A DNA stretch of 64,000 nucleotides from contig JAGWBD010000005.1 in the NCBI GenBank assembly GCA_021296065.1, positions 28,213 to 92,212 of the forward strand, given 5' to 3'. Source of the stretch: Anaerolineae bacterium. GTDB lineage: Bacteria; Chloroflexota; Anaerolineae; Aggregatilineales; Phototrophicaceae. Both the position numbers and the translations under genes were made by a program. Positions 50,771-59,086 of this stretch are shown piece after piece. Under the pieces are notes generated by a model, which was not told where the DNA came from, ran no database searches, and saw only the letters and a program-made list of their open reading frames with translations. Position 1 is the first letter of the stretch. Each line of letters starts with the position of its first letter.

Positions 50771-51378
50771 GCCTTACCGAATCCGAAGAAACGGGACCCG
50801 CTGGTCCTGCCCGGCAAGGGCAGACGCGCATCGCTTTCCCTGCCGTCGTAAAGCGGCCACAGGGCGTCACGCAGCAGCAGCAACCAGGGTCGATCGTGCA
50901 TTCCCCGGTACAGGAACAGCAGGGCCAGACCGCAAAACAGGGCGTAGCTGACGGTCGTGTCCGTCCGTACGGCGCCCGGCACGAAATCCGGCAGGAAGAG
51001 AATCAAAGCCATGGCTATCAGAATTGCCCTGCGCGTCAGACCTGCGACGCGCGCAATCAGGCCGATCAGCGCCACCAGGGCCGTGCTGAACAAAATATTT
51101 GGCAGCAGGGCCGGCAGCAGACCAACGCCCAGCAATCGCATGGACAGGGCCGGCCATACCGCTGCCAGTGGCATCCAGTAGTCGATGGGGTGGGTGACAT
51201 CCGCCGGCCTCTGGTGATACTGCCAAATGTAGTCTATGACGAAGCCGCGTCCATCAGCCAGGTTACCCGCAAGGTTATAATAGTGATTGGGGTCGAACAG
51301 GCCGGGATGTTCGGCCAGCAACGCAAGACCGACCCTCACCAGCAGGCCCGCAGCCAGTAGGAGGACGTAAACGCTCAT
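50767..51378 (-). CDS. Short GT39-like membrane protein, C-terminal half missing
   Basis: The 203-residue product matches only the N-terminal half of a GT39-type enzyme: signal helix, first loop NHYYNLAGNLADGRGFVIDY with its acidic residue, and about five helices. After YRGMHDRPWLLLLRDALWPL it ends in a polar tail. A full enzyme would have 450-550 residues. It overlaps the next gene as ATGA, so it may be a true short partner or a truncated copy. Its ATG overlaps that of the divergent GT39 gene at 51377. Confidence 0.6.
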   Translation of the reverse strand: MSVYVLLLAAGLLVRVGLALLAEHPGLFDPNHYYNLAGNLADGRGFVIDYIWQYHQRPADVTHPIDYWMPLAAVWPALSMRLLGVGLLPALLPNILFSTALVALIGLIARVAGLTRRAILIAMALILFLPDFVPGAVRTDTTVSYALFCGLALLFLYRGMHDRPWLLLLRDALWPLYDGRESDARLPLPGRTSGSRFFGFGKA

Positions 51379-52750
51379 GCGTCCGTTAACCCCGCGCCAC
51401 AGGGAAACATCAGAAGATGTTAGCAACCTGGCGCGCCTGGCGCTATTGCTCATCCTGCTGGCCCTGTTGCTGCGCCTGCTTGCCGTTCTGGCTGAGGATC
51501 ATGCCTACGGCTACGTTAGCGACGGCAGCGACGGCGCCTGGTATCTGGCGCACGGCTACGCCCTGGTCACCGGTTTCGACGAAGGCAAACTCTCTGAATT
51601 CGGAGACCCGTACGACTCCGACGGCGTCAAGATTTCCTTGCGCAGATTGACGACGCCGCCCCTTTACCTGCTGTTCAACGGCCTGCCGCAGGCGCTCTTC
51701 CCGCGAGAGGCGGCTGTGCTGCTCATTCGCGTTTTGCAGGCCCTGGCGGGCACTTTGTCGGTCTGGCTGGTGTGGCGTCTGGGGCGCGCCGTCACAGAAA
51801 ACGAACGCGCCGCCTTCATCGCCGCGCTGGCGATCGCCATCTCGCCGGCCTTCATTCTCGAAGCCACGCGCGTTACCACCGAATCACTCTACATTTTGCT
51901 GCTGCTTGCCGGCCTGGCGCATCATGCGGAACGACGCGAGCGATTCGCCGTGACCGGCCTGCTACTCGGATTGGCAACACTGACCCGGGCCGTATTGCTG
52001 CTCTTCCCGCTCGGACTGGCGCTGCACCTGCTGCTGGTCGATGGCCGCCGCCCGGGCCTGCGGCGGGCGCTGCTCCTCCTCGCTGTTTACAGTCTCGTCG
52101 TCGGCAGCTGGACCGTGTACAGCCTGGCGCGCTGGGACCGTTTTGTCATCGCCGGCGAGGGCGTTGCCGCCTTCTTTTACATCGGCGCGCTGGAGCAGGG
52201 CTGGCAAGGCTCGCACGAGACGGACAAACAACTGATTGAGGACACCGGAGCCCTGCCTGAAGAGCCACTTGCGCGTCAGGCCACCTACGTGCAGGGCGCG
52301 CAGCAGCGGATTGCGGCTGACCCTGCCGGCTATCTGTTGCGCCGCCTGAGTGAACTGGCGGACGCCTTGCTGCAGCCCCACGGCACAGATTACCTTGATG
52401 GCCCACCCTTGCGACTCATGGCCCGGGACTGGTTGCGCGAGGGCCGTTCGCCGTTCGAATTACTGCGATGGGTGACAGCAGAGGGCTTCTGGCCCAGACT
52501 TCTCATTTACGCCATTCATTTTGTCGGCCTGTTGGCAGGGCTGGCCGGACTTTGGCTCACGCGCAAGCGCTGGCGTCAGACCTTGCCCCTGGCCGCTTTC
52601 ATCGCCTATACCCTGTCGCTGCATCTGGCCCTGCATGCCATCCCCCGTTACATCTTCCCGATTTTGCCGCTGTGTTGGGTCTTTGGCAGCGTTGCGCTGC
52701 TGCAGGCAGGAGAAAAGTTGAAGGCTCGACAGAGAAAAGCCAAAACGTGA
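51377..52750 (+). CDS. GT39-like membrane glycosyltransferase
   Basis: The 457-residue product has about ten helices and the GT39-type first loop (YGYVSDGSDGAWYLAHGYAL, with RRLTTPPLYLLF later). It is a polyprenyl-linked sugar transferase by family. The ATG at 51377 shares bases with the divergent ATG at 51378 on the other strand, an unusual arrangement. AGGAGG lies 12 nt before. The next gene begins at or just after its stop. Confidence 0.8.
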   Translation: MRPLTPRHRETSEDVSNLARLALLLILLALLLRLLAVLAEDHAYGYVSDGSDGAWYLAHGYALVTGFDEGKLSEFGDPYDSDGVKISLRRLTTPPLYLLFNGLPQALFPREAAVLLIRVLQALAGTLSVWLVWRLGRAVTENERAAFIAALAIAISPAFILEATRVTTESLYILLLLAGLAHHAERRERFAVTGLLLGLATLTRAVLLLFPLGLALHLLLVDGRRPGLRRALLLLAVYSLVVGSWTVYSLARWDRFVIAGEGVAAFFYIGALEQGWQGSHETDKQLIEDTGALPEEPLARQATYVQGAQQRIAADPAGYLLRRLSELADALLQPHGTDYLDGPPLRLMARDWLREGRSPFELLRWVTAEGFWPRLLIYAIHFVGLLAGLAGLWLTRKRWRQTLPLAAFIAYTLSLHLALHAIPRYIFPILPLCWVFGSVALLQAGEKLKARQRKAKT

Positions 52751-52758
52751 TCAGTGAC

Positions 52759-53415
52759 ATGGACCAGGCGATGCGCCTGCACATTTACCGCTTCTGGTGC
52801 GAAAAGGGTCGGCCGCCCGGCGTGGCGGAGAATGCAAGGGCCTGCGATCTGGCCGAAACTGCCGCGCTGGCTGCATGGCGTCGCCTGCATGACGCGCATT
52901 TGATTCTGCTGGAAGCCGACGGCGATCGCATCCGCATGGCCAATCCCCTTTCCGCCGTGCCCACCAACTATCGCGTGCGGGTCGGCCAACACTGGCTTTT
53001 CGCCAACTGCGCCTGGGACGCGCCGGGCATTCCCGCCATGCTGCAACAGGACGCCGTCATTGAGGCGCGCTGCAGCCCGCACGGTGAACTCTTGCGCTGC
53101 GCCGTGCGTGATGGCGAGCTGCTGGCGGAGGAAGCCCTGGTGCATTTTGCCCTGCCCTTCCGCCACTGGTACGACGATCTGGTCGAGACCTGAGCGACAA
53201 TCCTGCTCTTCCGGTCGGAAGGGGACCTAGACGCCTGGTGCCAACAGGAGGGCCGGCCGCGCGGCGCAGTGCTAACCCTGCAGCACACCTGGGCACTGGC
53301 GCAGGCCTGGTACCGCAACCGTTTGTCACCGACATTTCAGGGTCGCAGTCCGGCTGAGGCGCAGGAACTCTTTGCCTCCCTCGGATTGCGCGGGCCTTTC
53401 TGGGAAGTGCCATGA
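52759..53415 (+). CDS. MerB (organomercurial lyase) family protein, predicted selenoprotein with Sec at residue 145
   Basis: Read through TGA 53191-53193, this frame gives 218 residues, the size of MerB. MerB cleaves carbon-mercury bonds with two cysteines and one aspartate (Cys96, Asp99 and Cys159 in the plasmid enzyme). Here Cys84 and Asp87 lie in FANCAWD, a further Cys105 follows, and TGA falls at 145 in DLVET-TGA-ATILLFRSE, where relatives carry the second Cys. The 73 codons after TGA keep the family pattern (WCQQEGRPRG, then LAQAWYRNRLSPTF and FWEVP). A hairpin fitting a SECIS element follows the TGA. The true stop at 53413-53415 overlaps the next ATG as ATGA. As an ordinary stop, TGA would leave a 144-residue fragment. 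GTG 52747 is an alternative start. selA-D are not in this window. Confidence 0.82.
53191..53223 (+). promoter_or_regulatory. Predicted bacterial SECIS element with its UGA codon
   Basis: TGA (53191-53193) is followed by 12 nt and then a 7-bp stem, CTCTTCC (53206-53212) with GGAAGGG (53217-53223), one pair being T-G. It closes the loop GGTC at 53213-53216. The loop begins 19 nt after the TGA with G in both first positions, as bacterial SelB-binding hairpins require; the E. coli fdhF loop also has GGUC. The hairpin lies within coding sequence, as is usual in bacteria. Confidence 0.75.
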
Positions 53416-54512
53416 CCCTGACGATCGACCCGGCCCAACTCCGACACTTGCGTCTGCGCGCCCAGGGACTCGCTGCGCCGTGCACAGACCTGACGGAGTT
53501 GCTGGACGGGGCCGTCAGCCTGCAGGCCCAGGACTACAACGCCGCCGTCCTGGGCCTGCGCGTGCGTAGCCGCGGGCTGGTGGCTGATGACGTCCGCGCG
53601 GCGCTGATCGACGGCGTATTGGGCTGGACCTGGCTGATGCGCGGCACGCTGCATCTCGTCGCCATGGCAGACCTTCCCTGGCTCTTGCCGCTCTTTGGGC
53701 CGGAAATCATCCGTCAGACTGCCCGGCGCTACCGCGAACTGGCTCTCGACATGGATACGCGCGGGCGAGCGACGTCGCTGCTGCGTCGGATTTTGGCAGA
53801 TGGCCCGCAAACGCGCGCCGCCCTGAAGGACAAACTGGAGGCGGCAGGTCTGCCCGCAGAGGGCCAGGCCTGCCCCTATTTGCTGCGCCATGCAGCGCTT
53901 GAAGGCGTCCTGGTCTGCGTGCCATTGCGCAGTAGTCGCCCCCACTACCGCCTGCTCGACGATTTGCCAACTGAGGGATGGCCTGGCGTTGAGGTGACGA
54001 TAACGCGACTGGCCCGTCGTTTTTTGCGCGCCTTCGGCCCGGCCAACGCAGCGGATCTGGCGCGCTGGTCCGGCCTGCCCATGCCACTGTCCCGCACGGG
54101 ACTTGACGCCCTTGCCGGCGAGGTGACGGCGGTGAACGCCGCGGGTCAGCGGGCTGTCATGCTCAACCCGCAACTGGCCTGGCTGGAGGACGAACCACAA
54201 CCCGGCCTGCATTTGTTGCCGGCTTTCGATGCCCTGTTGCTGAGCCACGTGGAGCGCGACCCGATCCTGCCAGCGGCGATCAGCCGGCGCATTCACCCGG
54301 GCGGCGGCATCATCCGCCCTTCCCTGCTGCTGGATGGCGTCGTGCGCGGCCGCTGGCAACTGAAGCGCAGCCGCCGGTCGCTTACCATTTTCGTCACGCC
54401 CTTCGTCCCGTTGCCGCGGGCACGGCTGCCGCAACTGGAGGCCGAGGTCGCGGACGTCGGACGCTTCCTTGGGCAGCAAGCGACCCTGCAACTGGAGGCG
54501 GTCGCTGCATGA
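53412..54512 (+). CDS. AlkZ-like winged-helix DNA glycosylase
   Basis: The 366-residue product belongs to the HTH_42 family of tandem winged helices. The catalytic QxQ motif of AlkZ is present as Gln38 and Gln40 in AVSLQAQDYNAA. LGWTWLMRGTLHLVAMADLP and VTITRLARRFLRAFGPANAA are other family features. AlkZ enzymes remove alkylated or crosslinked bases from DNA. ATG 53412 overlaps the read-through stop of the MerB-like gene, and the end overlaps tsaD as ATGA. The substrate is inferred only from the motif. Confidence 0.85.
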   Translation: MTLTIDPAQLRHLRLRAQGLAAPCTDLTELLDGAVSLQAQDYNAAVLGLRVRSRGLVADDVRAALIDGVLGWTWLMRGTLHLVAMADLPWLLPLFGPEIIRQTARRYRELALDMDTRGRATSLLRRILADGPQTRAALKDKLEAAGLPAEGQACPYLLRHAALEGVLVCVPLRSSRPHYRLLDDLPTEGWPGVEVTITRLARRFLRAFGPANAADLARWSGLPMPLSRTGLDALAGEVTAVNAAGQRAVMLNPQLAWLEDEPQPGLHLLPAFDALLLSHVERDPILPAAISRRIHPGGGIIRPSLLLDGVVRGRWQLKRSRRSLTIFVTPFVPLPRARLPQLEAEVADVGRFLGQQATLQLEAVAA

Positions 54513-55540
54513 GCATCCTGCTGGGCATCGAAACGTCCTGCGACGAGACGGCGGCGGCCGTCGTGCGTGACGGGCAGGAGATTTTTTCCAACGTCGTCGC
54601 TTCGCAGGTCGACCTGCACGCGCAGTATGGCGGCGTTTTTCCGGAGCTGGCTTCGCGCGCCCACGTGGAATCTATCACGGCGGTGGTCGACGAGGCTCTG
54701 GAAAAGGCGCAATCGACGCTGGCGCAAATGGACGCCATCGCTGTCACGCGCGGGCCGGGTCTGGTCGGGTCGCTGCTGGTCGGCGTGAATTACGCCAAGG
54801 GCCTGGCGCTGGGCGCCGGTTTGCCCCTGCTGGGCATCAACCACCTGGAGGGGCATGTCTATTCGCTGTGGCCGGGCATGCTGGAGGAACCCGTCTTCCC
54901 GCTGCTGGTTCTGATTGTCTCGGGCGGGCATACAGAATTGTTGCTGATGACCGGACACGGCCACTGGCAAGGTCTGGGCGCCACGCGCGATGACGCCGCG
55001 GGCGAGGCTTTCGACAAGGTCGGGCGCATTCTGGGTCTGCCCTTCCCCGGCGGACCGCACATCGAACGGGCCGCCCTGGAAGGCGATCCCGGTCGCTGGC
55101 GCTTCCCGCGCGCCTGGCTGGACGCCAGCGACGAGTTCAGCTTCTCCGGGTTGAAAACGGCAGTGCTGCGCGCCGCCTGCGAGGACCCCAACGCCCGCAA
55201 GCCGCAACTGCGCGCCGACGTTTCCGTGGCCGACCTGGCGGCCGGCTTTCAGGCGGCCCTGGTGGAGGTGCTGGCGCGGAAGACGGCGCGCGCGGCAGAG
55301 CGCTGCGGCGCCAGCGCCATCCTGGTGGCCGGCGGCGTCAGCGCCAACCAGGCCTTGCGCGCCGCCCTGCGCGACGCCAGTCCATTGCCGCTGCTGTTTC
55401 CGCCGCTGGAGCTGTGCACCGACAACGGCGCCATGATCGCGCTGGCGGCGCACTGGCGCTGGCAGGCCGGCCAGCGCGACGGACTGGATATGGAGGTGCT
55501 GCCCCGCTGGCCGCCGGGCGCGCCTCACTCCTTCTCGTAG
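54509..55540 (+). CDS. tsaD: tRNA N6-adenosine threonylcarbamoyltransferase TsaD
   Basis: The 343-residue enzyme puts threonylcarbamoyl on A37 of ANN-reading tRNAs. Motifs are ILGIETSCDETAAAVV-like at the start, FPELASRAHVESI, the metal HxxxH in NHLEGHVYS, VSGGHTEL and the ATP site LCTDNGAMIA. Length is normal. It overlaps the AlkZ-like gene by 4 nt and the convergent permease gene by 16 nt. Confidence 0.96.
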   Translation: MSILLGIETSCDETAAAVVRDGQEIFSNVVASQVDLHAQYGGVFPELASRAHVESITAVVDEALEKAQSTLAQMDAIAVTRGPGLVGSLLVGVNYAKGLALGAGLPLLGINHLEGHVYSLWPGMLEEPVFPLLVLIVSGGHTELLLMTGHGHWQGLGATRDDAAGEAFDKVGRILGLPFPGGPHIERAALEGDPGRWRFPRAWLDASDEFSFSGLKTAVLRAACEDPNARKPQLRADVSVADLAAGFQAALVEVLARKTARAAERCGASAILVAGGVSANQALRAALRDASPLPLLFPPLELCTDNGAMIALAAHWRWQAGQRDGLDMEVLPRWPPGAPHSFS

Positions 55541-56868
55541 GGGGTCCCAATGGCCGCCGGCGCCCGCGCCCGACCTACCAGGCCGGCGAGCACGACGATG
55601 GTCACGACATAGGGCGTCATCTGCAGAAACTGCGGCGGCAGGGTCACACCCAGGATCTGGAAGCGGGTCTCCAGCGCGCTTGAGAAACCAAAGAGCAGAC
55701 CGCCGCCGAATGCGCCAAATGGCAACCACTTGCCGAAGATCATGGCCGCCAGCGCAATAAAACCCCGGCCGGCCGACATGTTGTCGTCGAAGGTGCCGGT
55801 CGTTTCCAGCGAAAGCCAGGCACCGGCCAGGCCCGCGATGAAGCCGGCAATGGTGACGTTGATCCAGCGTGTGCGAATCACGTTGATGCCCAGTGTATCG
55901 GCGGCGCGCGGATTTTCGCCGACGGCGCGCGTGCGCAGCCCCCAGCGCGTGTAGAACAGGATCAGATGCGTTAGCAGCAGCAGGACGAACATCATGTAGA
56001 AGATGGGCTTGCCGCTGAAAAAAACCTCCTCCAGCAACGGGAACAGGAAATCGCCGAAGAAGGGCCAGGTGGCCAACTGGTCCAGCAGGCTGCGCAGGGG
56101 CGGAAAGGCGGCAAACTGTTCGAAGGGCACGGCCTGCAAGGTTTCCCGACCGGCATCCTGGGCATCAAGCAGAATTTCGCGGCGCATGAAGCTGGTCAAA
56201 CCCAGCGCCAGAATGTTGATCACAGTACCGCTGACAATCTGGTCCGTGCGGAAGGTGATCGAAAGCCAGGCGTGCAACATGGCCATGAGACCGCCGGCCA
56301 GCACCGAGACGATGACGCCAAGAAATAGCGCGCTGCTGTTCTCCATGTTGGGCGCTATCAGCGAAAAGGCCACAAAACCGAAGGCCGCGCCGGTCAACAT
56401 CATGCCCTCGATGGCGATGTTGATGACGCCGGAGCGTTCACACCAGATGCCGGCCATCGAGCCAATGACGATCGGCGTGGCCAGGCGCAGGCTGGAGGCC
56501 AGCATGCTCACGGCGTTGGTGCTGCGTCCGGCCGCCGCCAGAATCAGGATGGTGGGGAAAAGCAACAGGGCAGCCAGCAGCATGGCGCGGAAGTGAAAAC
56601 GCTGCAGGCGCTTACCCGGCAGCAGACCCGGGGCGCCGGCGATGACGTACCAGACGCCAACAACCAGCAGCCAGGGCTGCACGGCGATCTCCAGACCGGC
56701 CTGGCGCCCGGCCGTCAGGCGCGTGATGGTGTCCGGCGGCACCTGGGGCGCGGAGAGCAGCAGCCACAGGCCCAGCAGCACAAACACCAGCGAAAACACG
56801 CCGCTGCGGGTGATGCGAATGCGCTCGCGCCAGCCGCTGGCCGGTGCGGCGAGGTCCATGGTCGTCAC
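55525..56868 (-). CDS. ABC transporter permease, nucleoside/BMP type (second permease)
   Basis: The 447-residue product has about ten helices and the family motifs GIWCERSGVINIAIEGMMLT and TRAVGENPRAADTLGINV, which fit the NupQ/YufQ-type permeases of purine-nucleoside importers. GTG 56868 is chosen for GGGGAGG a few nt upstream; ATG 56859 has no good site. It follows the first permease immediately and closes the three-gene transporter operon. The binding protein is not in the window. Confidence 0.88.
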   Translation of the reverse strand: MTTMDLAAPASGWRERIRITRSGVFSLVFVLLGLWLLLSAPQVPPDTITRLTAGRQAGLEIAVQPWLLVVGVWYVIAGAPGLLPGKRLQRFHFRAMLLAALLLFPTILILAAAGRSTNAVSMLASSLRLATPIVIGSMAGIWCERSGVINIAIEGMMLTGAAFGFVAFSLIAPNMENSSALFLGVIVSVLAGGLMAMLHAWLSITFRTDQIVSGTVINILALGLTSFMRREILLDAQDAGRETLQAVPFEQFAAFPPLRSLLDQLATWPFFGDFLFPLLEEVFFSGKPIFYMMFVLLLLTHLILFYTRWGLRTRAVGENPRAADTLGINVIRTRWINVTIAGFIAGLAGAWLSLETTGTFDDNMSAGRGFIALAAMIFGKWLPFGAFGGGLLFGFSSALETRFQILGVTLPPQFLQMTPYVVTIVVLAGLVGRARAPAAIGTPYEKE

Positions 56869-56869
56869 G

Positions 56870-59086
56870 TCAGCCTCCCCAGCCCTTCGAGAACATCGCC
56901 GCTTCCTGCTCTTCAATACTCGCCTGCGGCACGCGCCACAGGTAGCGGATGATGGCATCCGCAGCGATGAACATGATAATTAGCGCCTGAATGATGATGA
57001 CGAGGTCGATGGAGATGTTGGCGTTGACCTGCATCAGCGGCGCACCGGTCAGCAAGGCGCCCCAGAGAAAGCCCGCCGGGATCATGTTGCGCGGGTTGGT
57101 GCGCGCCAGCAAGGCCACAGCGATACCCTGGAAGCCGAGACCGGCGAAAAATTCCGGCTGCAGGTTAAACTGCACGCCCGCCACCTGAATGGTGCCGGCG
57201 ATGCCCGCCAGCATTCCGCTCAGCGCCATGGCCAGCACGATGTTGAGACGCACGTTCATGCCCGCGTATCGTGCTGCGTCCGGGTTGGCGCCGACCGTAC
57301 GTAACTCAAAGCCTGGCGTTGTGCGGAAGAGGAACCAGTCCGTCAAAAGCACCGCGATAACCATGACCAGCAGGCCTAGATGCAGATGGTCGCGCACCGT
57401 CAGCCAGGACAGGATGAGACCGCCTGCCAGCAACAGGGCGCCGGCGAGCAGCGGGCGCAGCAGCACCTGGCGTTTGCCCGTCACCGCGTGGCGGCGGCGC
57501 CAGAAAAGCCACAATGTAAGCAGCAGCGCTGCCAGCAGGTACCAGCCGGCGCCGATTTGGCTGAACACCGGCAGCCGCGCCGACGCGGAGATATAGGCCG
57601 TCCGCGGCAGACTGGCATCGGGGTCGCGCAGCAGGCCGGGAGTCTTGATCAGCCAGTCCACAGTGAGAATGGCGATGAAATTGAGCATGATGGTGGTGAT
57701 GACTTCATGGGCGCCCGTCCAGGCGCGCAGGACGCCGGGAATGGCGCCCCAAAGAAAGCCGCCCAGCATGCCGCCCGCCAGCACCAGCGGCAGGTGCAGG
57801 AAACCAGGCAGTTGCGTCAGGGGCGCCGTGAAGCCCAGCACCACCGCGATGATGGCGCCGGCGTAAAGCTGGCCCTCGGCGCCGATGTTGAACAGGCCGG
57901 CCTTGAAGCCCAGCGCCACCGCCAGCCCGGCGATGACGTAGGGAATGGAGCGCACGAACATGCTCTCCAGGTTGGGGATGATGAGCATCAGCACGCGTTC
58001 GCCAAGACGCAGCCAGAGTACTTCGGGCCGGTCATCCGTCGGGTCGTCGGGCGTGAGGGCGCTGTCCTCCCGAATTAGCCCGCTGGCGCCCTGTGGCGAG
58101 CGGTCCAGCAGCAGTCGGTTGCCCGGGCGACGCACGACCAGGGTATTGGCCAGCGCGGTCGGCAATTCTTCTTCCAGCGCATCGCGCGCGCTGTCGCCGT
58201 TGAGCAGGAGCTCTTCGTCATAAAGGCGGCGCAGCAGGGTGAGTTGCTCGCCGGCCGCGGCGACGTCGTCGACGCCCGCCTGGTCCAGGGTTTGCAGCGT
58301 CGCCAGCAGGTCGCGCACGTCCTCCGTCGAGACCTCCGCCATGCGGACCACCAGGTCGGCCTCTGCCCCGGCGGGGTCCAGACCCAGGTCACGCGCCACA
58401 TCCAGTTGCGCCAGGATGCGTTGCAGCGCGACGAGTCCCTCGCCGTCCACAAGGCGCATCTGCTTCAGCAATTGCCCGTCGCCGATGGCAGCGGCTGCCG
58501 GAGCAAGGGGCTCAAGCTCCGATCGGAGGGCCTCCATGTCGGGGGCGGAGTCGGCCCAGGCTTCGGCAAAGCCACGCACCTCGGCGCGAGGCAGTTCCGC
58601 GAGATCATTTAGCAGGGGCCGCAAATCATCCAGCGGCACCTGCCCGATACTGCGGATGGCAGGCAGTCGCGCGCCGAGTGCATCGACCGCCTCGTCGTCC
58701 AGGCCGAGTCGTTCCAGCAGCCCGGCCATCGCGCGCAGTTCGTCGATATCGGCGTCAGCCAGACGGGCGCTGGCGCGCGCCAGGCGTCCCACCCCGCGCT
58801 GGTTGAGGTCTTCCTGCGCCAGCACTTGCCGCGCCAGGTCAAGGTGCTGCGGGCGGGCCAGATCATTGATCACGATGCCGGTCGCGCCTTCGATGAGCGC
58901 GCTGTAGGCCACACCGGCGAGGCGCAGGCCCTGCGGCAGGCTGCCGCCGGCGCCGGTGAAGATGATGAAGGGGATGCCGATGATGAAGGCCGTAACCACG
59001 GCCATCACCGGCACCAGACGCGGTGAAATGCGGGACCAGGCGCGCAGCGGCGCCGACCGCCCCCGCGCCGGAAGGGCCTCAGTCAT
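56870..59086 (-). CDS. ABC transporter permease, nucleoside/BMP type, with a very large outer insertion
   Basis: The 738-residue product is about twice the normal length. The standard permease core begins near residue 376 (FVRSIPYVIAGLAVALGFKA, then LFNIGAEGQLYAG and GAHEVITTIMLNFIA) and has the family motif TVGANPDAARYAGMNV. Between the first helix (about 22-45) and this core lies an Ala/Leu/Asp-rich helical segment of about 300 residues (about 75-375). By topology it should be outside the membrane. Its repeats such as ADIDELRAMAGLLERLGLDD suggest stacked helical pairs. It starts within the ATPase gene (8-nt overlap). Confidence 0.85.
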   Translation of the reverse strand: MTEALPARGRSAPLRAWSRISPRLVPVMAVVTAFIIGIPFIIFTGAGGSLPQGLRLAGVAYSALIEGATGIVINDLARPQHLDLARQVLAQEDLNQRGVGRLARASARLADADIDELRAMAGLLERLGLDDEAVDALGARLPAIRSIGQVPLDDLRPLLNDLAELPRAEVRGFAEAWADSAPDMEALRSELEPLAPAAAAIGDGQLLKQMRLVDGEGLVALQRILAQLDVARDLGLDPAGAEADLVVRMAEVSTEDVRDLLATLQTLDQAGVDDVAAAGEQLTLLRRLYDEELLLNGDSARDALEEELPTALANTLVVRRPGNRLLLDRSPQGASGLIREDSALTPDDPTDDRPEVLWLRLGERVLMLIIPNLESMFVRSIPYVIAGLAVALGFKAGLFNIGAEGQLYAGAIIAVVLGFTAPLTQLPGFLHLPLVLAGGMLGGFLWGAIPGVLRAWTGAHEVITTIMLNFIAILTVDWLIKTPGLLRDPDASLPRTAYISASARLPVFSQIGAGWYLLAALLLTLWLFWRRRHAVTGKRQVLLRPLLAGALLLAGGLILSWLTVRDHLHLGLLVMVIAVLLTDWFLFRTTPGFELRTVGANPDAARYAGMNVRLNIVLAMALSGMLAGIAGTIQVAGVQFNLQPEFFAGLGFQGIAVALLARTNPRNMIPAGFLWGALLTGAPLMQVNANISIDLVIIIQALIIMFIAADAIIRYLWRVPQASIEEQEAAMFSKGWGG

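Noticed and set aside
48091..52750. The propeller and GT39 genes as one sugar-polymer biosynthesis island
   Set aside because: Strands alternate and the genes overlap convergently or divergently, so a single operon is not supported and no sugar-nucleotide genes are present.
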